DNA of 7,439 nucleotides from Candidatus Thorarchaeota archaeon (GCA_016841005.1 JAEORG010000213.1:1-7439), one strand, 5' to 3'; numbered from the stretch's first letter, positions 1 through 6,443 are shown. Notes: generated from the sequence alone by a model not told the origin. A program made the numbers and translations.

Positions 1-79
1 GAGTGACCTTAGAAACCTCTACTTCTTGGGAGGTCCCATCCTCACGGACTTCAAATGCTTGTTTCATTGAAACTGTCAT
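1..79 (-). CDS. Unidentified protein, N-terminal 26 residues only
   Basis: Only the 5' end of this minus-strand gene is in the window; it runs off the left edge. The reading starts at ATG 79-77 and gives MTVSMKQAFEVREDG followed by an acidic, Gln/Val-rich stretch. An in-frame TGA lies just upstream, so the start cannot be much earlier; a second in-frame ATG is at 67. A GAGG element sits about 9 nt upstream of ATG 79, the same register seen at other genes here. The gene follows the zinc-ribbon gene (ending at 140) on the same strand with a 60-nt gap, so co-transcription is plausible. Too little sequence is visible to name a family. Confidence 0.5.
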   Translation of the reverse strand, partial: MTVSMKQAFEVREDGTSQEVEVSKVT

Positions 80-139
80 CCTTTGGTTCCTCTTTCAAAG
101 CAAGCAAAAAGTCTCTATACTTTGTAGATAATACTAGCA

Positions 140-508
140 TTAGATGCTTTCAAAGCTTGCTCGTACGGTCCCACCACAATAATTGCACTTCGCTTCCAGT
201 GGTCCTACCCAATCAATGCCTTCTTGGGAAATGGCTGCTCCACAACCAGGACATTTGGTTGGTAGTCGCACCGTCTTGATCTCAGTCCCATCTGCTCTTC
301 TTTGACCCTGATGCCTCTCGGGTATAACGAATGGCGGAGGTTCTATTGTAATCCCACTGCTAAATGTATTGGCTGATCGACATACTTTCACAATTGCGAC
401 TACAATAATTACAAAGACGACTAGTGTGAAAACTACACTAATCAGGAAGAAGGCCCCAAACATATTGAAGAAATTATCAAACATGTTGAATGGATCAGTG
501 AACTGCAA
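140..508 (-). CDS. Small single-pass membrane protein with C-terminal zinc ribbon
   Basis: With the preferred TTG start at 508 this is a 122-residue protein. It has a Phe/Met-rich amphipathic N-terminus, one long hydrophobic segment at about residues 18-42 (FFLISVVFTLVVFVIIVVAI), a polar Pro/Arg-rich linker, and a C-terminal zinc ribbon with two knuckles, CPGCG (Cys86, Cys89) and CNYCG (Cys108, Cys111). The ribbon probably sits in the cytoplasm, but topology is not proven. The frame stays open to a TTG at 622. I reject that start because no ribosome binding site precedes it and the extra residues look unrelated to a membrane protein. GGAG at 517-520 is 8 nt from TTG 508; TTG 511 and ATG 484 are alternatives. 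It diverges from the gene at 663. Zinc-ribbon membrane proteins of this kind occur in archaea without a defined function, and none is assigned here. Confidence 0.72.
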   Translation of the reverse strand: MQFTDPFNMFDNFFNMFGAFFLISVVFTLVVFVIIVVAIVKVCRSANTFSSGITIEPPPFVIPERHQGQRRADGTEIKTVRLPTKCPGCGAAISQEGIDWVGPLEAKCNYCGGTVRASFESI

Positions 509-511
509 CAA

Positions 512-520
512 CCTATCTCC
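512..520 (-). promoter_or_regulatory. Ribosome binding site deciding a TTG start
   Basis: Read on the minus strand this is GGAGATAGG, followed directly by TTG TTG CAG. GGAG is 5 nt from the first TTG and 8 nt from the second. The second fits the 8-9 nt GGAG spacing seen at the 79 and 5516 starts. It supports a non-ATG start near 508-511 rather than the distal TTG at 622 or the internal ATG at 484. Confidence 0.5.
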
Positions 521-662
521 TCGAAATTCGCTATGCGATTTCACTCGAACAATGTAGGTGGTCCTTATTATCTTTATCCGGAAAACTGTAGGTTCGGAAC
601 AAATAAATGTGGAGTCATTCAACCTCGTTTAGTTACTTCCAATATGGGAGGCACAAAAAACT

Positions 663-1022
663 ATGCAAATTCCATCATTTCTCTTAAAGAAATTATATGT
701 AAAAGGAAGTCTAGAAAACGTTGATGACGGATTTCAGTTCAAACTGAAGAACTCGTTATCTCCCGGCACAGCAATTGGTATGGAACCTTTCAAAGTAAAT
801 GACACCGAGTATGCACTAGATGCCACGACAATCACGTCAGGTGATGAGGTTATCAACGCTGCTGATATTGCAGGCGGTGGCTCATTTGCAATCAAGGTAG
901 GAGTAGATATTGTAATTCACATTAAGGGAAATCAACTTCCTGAGGGTGAACACAAAATTGCAGTGTCGCTCACGACAAAAGAAGTCGGAAAATTAGCATT
1001 TGATGTTACAGATGCACTTTAG
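663..1022 (+). CDS. Conserved small beta-rich protein of unknown function
   Basis: This is a 119-residue protein without signal peptide, membrane segment or cysteines. It begins IPSFLLKKLYVKGSLEN and continues with alternating hydrophobic strands: FQFKLKNSLSPGTAIG, a segment around VNDTEYALD, SFAIKVGVDIVIHIKG, and a closing HKIAVSLTT...KLAFDVTDAL. The pattern suggests a compact all-beta (Ig-like sandwich) cytoplasmic protein. I have the impression that similar roughly 120-aa proteins in archaea and Chloroflexi carry labels linked to HMG-CoA reductase, but nothing here resembles the catalytic HMGR domain, so I do not transfer that name. ATG 663 is preceded by GGGAGG at 646-651, 11 nt upstream. 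A possible TATA-like AAATAAAT at 601-608 lies in the divergent region shared with the minus-strand zinc-ribbon gene. Transcription probably ends at the hairpin just after the stop. Confidence 0.85.
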   Translation: MQIPSFLLKKLYVKGSLENVDDGFQFKLKNSLSPGTAIGMEPFKVNDTEYALDATTITSGDEVINAADIAGGGSFAIKVGVDIVIHIKGNQLPEGEHKIAVSLTTKEVGKLAFDVTDAL

Positions 1023-1033
1023 ACTACTTCGGT

Positions 1034-1061
1034 ATGCAGAGGGTCCGAAGACCCTTTGCAT
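1034..1061. terminator. Hairpin between convergent genes, probable 3'-end element
   Basis: A 12-bp stem pairs ATGCAGAGGGTC (1034-1045) with GACCCTTTGCAT (1050-1061) around a 4-nt loop. The plus-strand RNA pairs throughout with one G-U and is followed by a T-rich tract (CTTTATTTTGATTTTT, 1067-1082), as expected for termination of the 663-1022 gene. In the minus-strand RNA the loop is UUCG closed by C-G, a known extra-stable tetraloop, with one C-A mismatch, and it lies 19 nt past the stop of the phosphoesterase gene. It may therefore define or protect both 3' ends. Archaeal termination depends mostly on the T tract, so the role of the stem is inferred. Confidence 0.6.
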
Positions 1062-1080
1062 GTACACTTTATTTTGATTT

Positions 1081-2634
1081 TTAGCTCTTTTTGACTTTGA
1101 TGATAATTCCAACGACAACTACTACCGCGACGATACCTATTATTCCTACAATTAGTAATGTTGTATCTGGCGGCGGTGCTGTAGTTGTTGGGGTCTCAGT
1201 TGTTGTAGGTTCAGGCATTAGAGTAGTAAAAACATACCTTGCATGATTCCATTCATTCTCTTCGTTCTCTACGAAAACATCTAGGGTGTGTTCACCTGAG
1301 GGACCTGGCAATCCTGCCAGCGTAGATGAATTTGTACTACCATCCCATGAATAGTAAAGTGTGGTAGGAACTTCGCTAAAGAGGATTGTCGGAATTTCAC
1401 CTAAAGGCTTTGTACTAGTGTTCTCCATTTCTCTAAGGAAGATTAGGATTGGACCTTCAAGGGGAATACTAAATTCATCCGCTACTGATAGTTCCTCTGT
1501 AATTGCAGCAAAATCCAAACCACTAGGGCTTACTGTGATATTTGTGTAATGGTAAATTGCTTGTGCAAATGAAGAAAAATACAGAGGAGCACCTAGTCCA
1601 CCTGTAATAAGATGGGTTACACCATTATTGACCATCCACGAATAGGAATGGTCGTGACCCGAGGCAAAGAGAGTCACATTATGTTCCTCGAGCAAATCTT
1701 GAAGTCCTTCGCGTTCGGTTAAATTCAAATCAAGTGAACTACCAACATGAGTAGTGGAATAGAGTGGGCGATGCGCAAATACAAATTTCATCTTTCCTGC
1801 GTTATCAGTGAGATCTTGTACAAACCAATTATACTGATCTCCAACAATATGACCTTCTAATCCATGCTCTTCTGTATCAAGACAAGTGAAATGTACTCCA
1901 GCGTAATCAAAGGAGAAGTAGGTCTTGTTCTCGTGAGTATTCACAAACGCATCGGTGTAGTAATTGGTTGCATAAATGCCGCTACTCACTCCAGTATCAT
2001 GATTCCCTATTACGCCAATAACAGGCGCGTAATGACCTATTCTGTCCGTGATATCTGTAAGTAATTTCCAAGCAGCAAGATTGGCTGAATGGTCAGTTCC
2101 AATTCGATACACAAAATCTCCAGTGAGGACCACAATGTGTGGTTCCTCTGCAATCATTAGGTCTACAAGATCAGAAAAAACCTCTGGTTGAACCGGAGCT
2201 TCAGTACTTCCAGGACGATTATCGCCTGCAACAATCATATGAAATTCATCGCCATCTTCAGGTGCTGTTAGAAAATGGTAAGTTTCACTCTGGTCGCCGG
2301 AGGATTCGACACGATAGTAATACTTCGTATTCGCATCAAGACCAGTTATTGTGATGAAATGGTCAGTGTCTAAAGTTGAATTGGTTTCACTCTCTAAGAT
2401 ACTTGTGTTAAAACCAAACCTAACAGTAGCATCTGTTGGGGTATCTGTTCGCCAAAATATCATGGCAGAATTATTCGTAACAAGATTCACAGTTGGGCCA
2501 CGTTCAAAGTCCACGACATCAGAAAGTGCAAATTCTGATTTTGTGGTATTATTCGTGTGCTGAAAACCAATTCCTCCAATCATCGGTAAAAGAACCAATG
2601 AAAGAAGAATAGCAAATGAAAGAGATCTATGCAT
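1081..2634 (-). CDS. Secreted, membrane-anchored purple-acid-phosphatase-like metallophosphoesterase
   Basis: This 517-residue protein probably hydrolyses phosphate esters outside the cell. Residues 6-24 form a signal-type hydrophobic segment. About 45-125 is a fibronectin-III-like domain as found at the N-terminus of purple acid phosphatases, with a typical YYYRV strand. About 130-350 is the metallophosphoesterase core. All seven dinuclear-metal ligand positions of the purple acid phosphatase fold can be placed: AGDN Asp138, GDFVY Asp173 and Tyr176, GNHD Asn211, AHRP His288, GHDH His327 and His329. A further Ig-like surface repeat (about 415-472, YYSWDG then HTLDVFV) is followed by a Thr/Pro linker (475-491), a transmembrane helix (491-513) and a KVKKS tail, so the enzyme is tethered facing outward. 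Several N-glycosylation sequons fit this. ATG 2634 has GGTG 6 nt upstream; a GTG at 2643 is the alternative. The natural substrate cannot be told. Confidence 0.93.
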   Translation of the reverse strand: MHRSLSFAILLSLVLLPMIGGIGFQHTNNTTKSEFALSDVVDFERGPTVNLVTNNSAMIFWRTDTPTDATVRFGFNTSILESETNSTLDTDHFITITGLDANTKYYYRVESSGDQSETYHFLTAPEDGDEFHMIVAGDNRPGSTEAPVQPEVFSDLVDLMIAEEPHIVVLTGDFVYRIGTDHSANLAAWKLLTDITDRIGHYAPVIGVIGNHDTGVSSGIYATNYYTDAFVNTHENKTYFSFDYAGVHFTCLDTEEHGLEGHIVGDQYNWFVQDLTDNAGKMKFVFAHRPLYSTTHVGSSLDLNLTEREGLQDLLEEHNVTLFASGHDHSYSWMVNNGVTHLITGGLGAPLYFSSFAQAIYHYTNITVSPSGLDFAAITEELSVADEFSIPLEGPILIFLREMENTSTKPLGEIPTILFSEVPTTLYYSWDGSTNSSTLAGLPGPSGEHTLDVFVENEENEWNHARYVFTTLMPEPTTTETPTTTAPPPDTTLLIVGIIGIVAVVVVVGIIIKVKKS

Positions 2635-2668
2635 GAGAAACACCGGAGATTCTATTAGTGCAATACCT

Positions 2669-2676
2669 TACTTATA
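2669..2676 (-). promoter_or_regulatory. Candidate TATA box for the phosphoesterase gene
   Basis: On the minus strand this reads TATAAGTA, about 35 nt upstream of ATG 2634. With the usual archaeal spacing of about 26 nt from TATA centre to start site, transcription would begin near 2646 and leave a short leader containing the GGTG ribosome binding site. A 6-bp inverted repeat (2674-2691) overlaps its upstream edge. Confidence 0.42.
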
Positions 2677-2691
2677 CTCTTAGTTGAGTAT
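2674..2691. repeat. Short inverted repeat in the divergent promoter region
   Basis: ATACTC (2674-2679) and GAGTAT (2686-2691) form a perfect 6-bp inverted repeat around a 6-nt spacer. It abuts the candidate TATA box of the phosphoesterase gene and lies between two divergent genes, so it could be an operator for one or both. An 18-bp site of this kind can occur by chance, and no second copy was seen in the window. Confidence 0.25.
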
Positions 2692-2748
2692 TTTTCATCG
2701 CCGGAATAGTTTTGTACCTTCGTAGCTCGTCAAACTGCGGTGGTTAGT

Positions 2749-3654
2749 GTGTACGTAAAGATTAGAACCGATGGCGCGCTAGGTATCGGAAAAGGTACCG
2801 AAGGTTTGAAAGAAATCACCATTGGATATGGTGAAGCACACATGATTGCTGCTGCACTGGACAAGCTTGCCCAGACTGCTAGGAGCTATAAACAGACCTA
2901 CAAGAAAACAACAGATGTTGGAAAAGGGAACAAGATTGATTTCGAGAGAAATGATTCAGGTTCGATTATGATCACTGGGGACGGACAGAAATACGTCTGT
3001 ACTGAGCAAGAGATTCGGGATCTTTCAAATGAATTGAAACATCTTCCACCTGTTGAAGTTGCCCCACCTTCAGACTACGTTCAAAAGGTGAAACCGAATC
3101 AAGGGATTTGCTTAATGCTTTCAAACGCTGGAGGAAGCATCCCTCTAAAACTATACGAAGCTGCTCTTCTAAAGACTGCAATCAATTCAAGCCTCAATAG
3201 TCGTTATTTCAATGAGAACATAACTATAGGACACAGAGTTCTAACTGTGAATAGAAGTAGCGATTTGAAATGGCGAGTATCAGTGGAAGGGTCTGATGTT
3301 AAATTCACAGCCTATGAAATTGAAGCACTTGTTGCAGGATTGCATAATGGAATCCTTGATGTATTGATGGACTTGGTCAAATCCTTTGGTAGTGATAAAC
3401 TAGCGGATATTCGTGTGAAGAGCCATATACAACGAGTTGAGCAGGAATCAGCTGAATTGATGGAAGATGATAAATCTGGAAAAGCGGTCAGTAGAAATCT
3501 TCTCAGGGGAACGAGGAAGATAATTGGTACTGGTGAGGATGCTGAATCTCGAACTGAGGAATTCATTTCAATGTGTGATTTCGTGTATTCAGAAGTAAAT
3601 CCGATATATCATCAATCTATCTTTGATTTGTTCTCGAAGACTTTTGTCTTATGA
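2749..3654 (+). CDS. Unrecognised protein with internal duplication of an alpha/beta unit
   Basis: I do not recognise this family. With GTG 2749 as start it has 301 residues, no signal peptide and no membrane segment, so it should be cytoplasmic. Residues 60-99 and 161-202 align as an internal repeat: a strand pair (KIDFERNDSGSIMITGDG against VLTVNRSSDLKWRVSVEG), then T-x-x-E-I and an amphipathic helix (TEQEIRDLSNEL against TAYEIEALVAGL). Two more strand-plus-helix units at about 22-44 and 130-151 (GEAHMIAAAL, YEAALLKTAI) give four similar units. A charged helical C-terminal part (about 203-301) follows. Strands followed by a helix recall PC4/Whirly-type nucleic-acid-binding folds, but that is speculation. 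GTG 2749 has GGTG 6 nt upstream; GTG 2740 is the alternative with no such site. Its last 6 nt overlap the end of the convergent helicase gene. Confidence 0.85.
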   Translation: MYVKIRTDGALGIGKGTEGLKEITIGYGEAHMIAAALDKLAQTARSYKQTYKKTTDVGKGNKIDFERNDSGSIMITGDGQKYVCTEQEIRDLSNELKHLPPVEVAPPSDYVQKVKPNQGICLMLSNAGGSIPLKLYEAALLKTAINSSLNSRYFNENITIGHRVLTVNRSSDLKWRVSVEGSDVKFTAYEIEALVAGLHNGILDVLMDLVKSFGSDKLADIRVKSHIQRVEQESAELMEDDKSGKAVSRNLLRGTRKIIGTGEDAESRTEEFISMCDFVYSEVNPIYHQSIFDLFSKTFVL

Positions 3655-5085
3655 TTCAAAATCAAGAGTTGGAGCCATCACTGCAGTAGACCACGGATAT
3701 CTCTCGAGTATCCTCTGCATTAGTCGATTTACTTTGTGTTCCTCAGAAGTGCCTGAATATGCCAGAAGAATAACAAGTCCACCCCTAGTGCGTTTCATCT
3801 TCTGATACATGGTCTTGCTTGTATTGATGGTATCACATATGACCATCACTTCCGCCTGTGGAATATCTAAATCTCGTTCACCAACGGGAGATAAAACAAG
3901 AGCCGAAATAGAAGCGTCCTCTTTGAACTGATTCAACACCTCTCCTTTATCTCTTGTCTGACCAGTGACTGTAAGGACTGAGAGTCCAGCTTTTTCAAGT
4001 ACACTCTGAATCTGAGATACCATCTCCAGATAGGATGTCAATACAAGGGTCTTATTGTGTTTTTTAGCAATTTGCAAAACCCTGGTGGTCTTAGCAGATA
4101 TATCAGAGAATGTTCTTCTCATGTCTGAAATATTGAAGTATTTCTTGACGTGTTTTCCGTAAAACATCTTGAGGAATTGCTTAGGGGGCATTGCATAGAC
4201 ATACTTTCTAAGCATTAACAGACTTGAATAACGACTCTTTACATCTTCAGATACAGGAAGTCTTTCAAGTAGCAGGTGAATTCTTCTCGTATCTCCCTCG
4301 ATTAGCTCTAAATTATCGCCTTGTTCAAGTTCAGCTGTAATCGCATTACGAGCATCACGTATCAATTCATCAAGAACCATAGATATTGACCGTATTTTCT
4401 TGTCGTAGACAGTGCTCATCGTTAAGAATGTTGGTTCAAGAAATTCTTCCACATCAGTACCATAGAGATCTTCCATTGAGATTAATTCAGCATCAGGAAT
4501 ATACTTCATCAAAGTATTGAGTTCCTTCCTAATTTGCAACTGTTCATTTGTGAAGACTGCATGGTCATCCCTTAGAGTTCCACTCATTCCTATTAGCCAT
4601 TTATCCTTGAATAACATCAACAGTGTTGGCCAAGGAAAGATGAGATTAGTTCGACCACCTGACCTTCTCACAAGTGTGTCAACCTCATTAATCAGAATGA
4701 TCTGAAAGGTATCAAATAGACTAAGGTTCTTCTTTGCCATTGATGCTAGTACTTGTGGAGTGGCAACGATGACCCTCTTTTCTTTCAAAATATGAGGCCT
4801 TCTTGGAGAAGGAATTCGTGACGAGATCTCACCCAAATCATCTTCTAATCCTCCATATTCTCCCTTTAGATAGTCCATAGTCTCAGCAAGTGATGATGAT
4901 GAATGAACGACAATGATGAAACGCTTGTCAGGAAATCGTTTAGTCACCAACTGATGAGTTATGAATCGTTTACCAAGTCCACAGTCGAGTTCTAAGAGAA
5001 GGTTAGTATCTTGATTGCTATCAACCTCATCCAGAATATACGTTTGATATCCTCGTGGTGTGTACTTAGTTTCTGGATTAGACAT
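3649..5085 (-). CDS. Hef-like SF2 helicase with degenerate Walker motifs
   Basis: This 478-residue protein has the full two-domain SF2 helicase layout. Motifs in order are PRGYQ (10-14), Walker A GLGKR (36-40), motif Ia near VVHSSSS (59-65), ATPQVL (108-113), motif II NEVD (133-136), motif III SGT (168-170), a long helical insert (about 190-345), TLVLTSY (346-352), VTGQTRDKGEVLNQF (373-387), motif V GERDLDIP (402-409) and motif VI QKMKRTRG (428-435). The insert and the DLDIP motif resemble archaeal Hef and the FANCM/MPH1 group, but no ERCC4 nuclease domain follows. Walker A keeps Lys39 but has Arg where Thr/Ser is expected. The DExH Asp is Asn133, and the final motif VI Arg is shifted or lost. 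It may be a weak ATPase or a nucleic-acid-binding pseudo-helicase. It is the last gene of a probable operon, 38 nt after the ThrRS-editing homologue. Confidence 0.85.
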   Translation of the reverse strand: MSNPETKYTPRGYQTYILDEVDSNQDTNLLLELDCGLGKRFITHQLVTKRFPDKRFIIVVHSSSSLAETMDYLKGEYGGLEDDLGEISSRIPSPRRPHILKEKRVIVATPQVLASMAKKNLSLFDTFQIILINEVDTLVRRSGGRTNLIFPWPTLLMLFKDKWLIGMSGTLRDDHAVFTNEQLQIRKELNTLMKYIPDAELISMEDLYGTDVEEFLEPTFLTMSTVYDKKIRSISMVLDELIRDARNAITAELEQGDNLELIEGDTRRIHLLLERLPVSEDVKSRYSSLLMLRKYVYAMPPKQFLKMFYGKHVKKYFNISDMRRTFSDISAKTTRVLQIAKKHNKTLVLTSYLEMVSQIQSVLEKAGLSVLTVTGQTRDKGEVLNQFKEDASISALVLSPVGERDLDIPQAEVMVICDTINTSKTMYQKMKRTRGGLVILLAYSGTSEEHKVNRLMQRILERYPWSTAVMAPTLDFES

Positions 5086-5123
5086 CTCATCAGCTCTTGG
5101 TGATAACTGGTTATGAATTCATA

Positions 5124-5516
5124 TCAAAGCTGCTTGAAAACTTTGGCAAGGGAGGGACCAAACACATGCATTTTGAATTCATTAAACCCTGTTGGTACTA
5201 TATGAACAGAATAATCCCTATCGATAAGGTGTGATGCTACTTCGGCTATTAGATCTTCAGTAAAACCTGTATCTGCTTTACTTTCACTCATGTGAGCAAA
5301 TGAATGAAGGATAATAGATGAAAGATTATGCTTTTTCGCAAGCCATCGAATATTCTTGACCATTTTCCTCAAGATGCTAACCCGCTCATCTGGGTCCTGT
5401 TCTTCAGATTGAATCCAAACAAGGAGGGACTCGTCAAATTGGACACCTTCTCCTTTCTCGGTCTCTTCATATGGTCGATACCAGAAGCTTCCTACATGGT
5501 ACATCAAAAGTTTCAA
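5124..5516 (-). CDS. Stand-alone threonyl-tRNA synthetase editing domain homologue
   Basis: This 130-residue protein matches the archaeal ThrRS N-terminal editing domain in length and pattern. It has the opening strand KLLMYHVGSFWYRPYE, the core segment SIILHSFAHMS with the family's characteristic histidine (His75), the GY-x-V-like segment DYSVHIVPTG, and the closing EFKMHVFG...LAKVF. In archaeal ThrRS this DTD-like domain hydrolyses Ser-tRNA(Thr); some archaea encode it as a separate subunit. No catalytic or anticodon-binding domain is attached here. Against the remembered family pattern (FG-Y-Y-K-E-F then GHPL), the GFNEFK segment at 110-115 lacks the conserved lysine, PFG reads PTG, and GHP reads GPS, so canonical editing is doubtful. 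The TTG start at 5516 has AGGAG (5526-5530) 9 nt upstream. The gene lies 25 nt after the acyltransferase and 38 nt before the helicase gene. Confidence 0.75.
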   Translation of the reverse strand: MKLLMYHVGSFWYRPYEETEKGEGVQFDESLLVWIQSEEQDPDERVSILRKMVKNIRWLAKKHNLSSIILHSFAHMSESKADTGFTEDLIAEVASHLIDRDYSVHIVPTGFNEFKMHVFGPSLAKVFKQL

Positions 5517-5541
5517 TTAACAATTCTCCTGCTGAGCAAGT

Positions 5542-6366
5542 TCAAATTCTCTCACCGTCTTCAGGAGTATATCCTTCCTCATCGGTTGTTTCTGTGTCTG
5601 TTAGCTTCCGAGGAATTGCCTTTCCATGAACCCAAATAGTATTCGCAGGAATTACTTTGTCTTTCGGTACAACCGTATTTGCACCTACTATCACATTATC
5701 TCCAATATCTGCTCCAGGAAGTATGACCGCATTTGCACCTACAGTTACATTGTTACCAAGTTTGACTGTCTTTAGGTAGAGGCTACCACATTCATACACA
5801 TGACCACTGAGGATGGCATCATATCCGAACATGCAATTATCGCCGATTATAGTTCGCTCAGGATTGAATAATCTACCATTTCCAACTATTGTGCCCTCAC
5901 CTATTTTTGCCCCAAATAGCTGATGTCTCGGTTTAGTGTCGAGAAAGACAGTGAAGAACCATGCAAAATATGGTAGAAGAACATAGTAAATCTCGAAGTA
6001 CTCATAGAGAAGCATGTACTCATCTGCTGAATAGTATCCATCCTTGAGGAATGGCATCGCTTTTCTTGAAAGCAAGAACATTCCTGTTAGAATTCCGAGA
6101 AATATTCCATAAGCGATGAAGAAAATTGGTATAATCAGAATAATGAACCAGAATTTCTCTATAGCAATAGTAGGCAACATAGAACCAAAAGTAAGATCAA
6201 TCCATGATACCAAATCGGGGAATGGCCAGCCTAGCCCATTAACTATCAGATCCACATTTTCAAAACTCATCAGGAGGAGAAAGATTGCTGGTATTACTGC
6301 AATTGTAAGACTCAGGATGATTGAGAGTATCATTAATGCTGAATAGGCGACTATCTTAGGTTTCAT
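5542..6366 (-). CDS. Membrane-bound left-handed beta-helix (hexapeptide repeat) acyltransferase
   Basis: With ATG 6366 this protein has 274 residues. Hydrophobic segments at about 6-34, 72-100 and 125-143 anchor it in the membrane. Residues 150-255 form a left-handed beta-helix of hexapeptide repeats: IGEGTIVGNG, TIIGDNCMFG, VKLGNNVTVGANAVILPGA, DIGDNVIVGANTVV, closing with the IWVHGK cap. His189 in LSGH is a candidate catalytic residue. Such enzymes usually acetylate or acylate sugars or other small acceptors from CoA or carrier thioesters; the membrane part suggests a lipid- or envelope-linked acceptor, which is inference. The C-terminus is an acidic tail. GTG 6375 is an alternative start; neither has a strong ribosome binding site, though GTG precedes ATG 6366 by 6 nt. 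It is the first gene of a probable three-gene operon, directly downstream of a decayed copy of a similar gene's 3' end. Confidence 0.88.
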   Translation of the reverse strand: MKPKIVAYSALMILSIILSLTIAVIPAIFLLLMSFENVDLIVNGLGWPFPDLVSWIDLTFGSMLPTIAIEKFWFIILIIPIFFIAYGIFLGILTGMFLLSRKAMPFLKDGYYSADEYMLLYEYFEIYYVLLPYFAWFFTVFLDTKPRHQLFGAKIGEGTIVGNGRLFNPERTIIGDNCMFGYDAILSGHVYECGSLYLKTVKLGNNVTVGANAVILPGADIGDNVIVGANTVVPKDKVIPANTIWVHGKAIPRKLTDTETTDEEGYTPEDGERI

Positions 6367-6443
6367 TATACGCACAACTTCAATATGAACAAGTAGTTGG
6401 CGGATTCACTCTCATTTGAAAGTATCTCAATGGTACCATAGTT

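Noticed and set aside
533..724. Plus-strand frame overlapping the start of the 119-aa gene
   Set aside because: It is out of frame with the conserved small protein, ends in a Lys/Arg-rich run typical of non-coding translation, and has no ribosome binding site.
663..1022. HMG-CoA reductase assignment for the 119-aa protein
   Set aside because: I recall such a label on similar small proteins, but the sequence has none of the catalytic HMGR motifs and is far too short, so the function is left unknown.
1361..2563. Several plus-strand frames of 60-70 codons
   Set aside because: All lie opposite the phosphoesterase, whose motifs and continuous frame show that the minus strand is the coding one.
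3649..5085. Full Hef (helicase plus ERCC4 nuclease) or defence-system helicase
   Set aside because: The protein ends about 40 residues after motif VI with no nuclease domain, and no defence partner such as a nuclease, methyltransferase or toxin is encoded next to it.
5328..5639. Plus-strand frame of about 100 codons
   Set aside because: It lies antisense across the ThrRS-editing homologue and the acyltransferase end, both well supported, and has no recognisable features.
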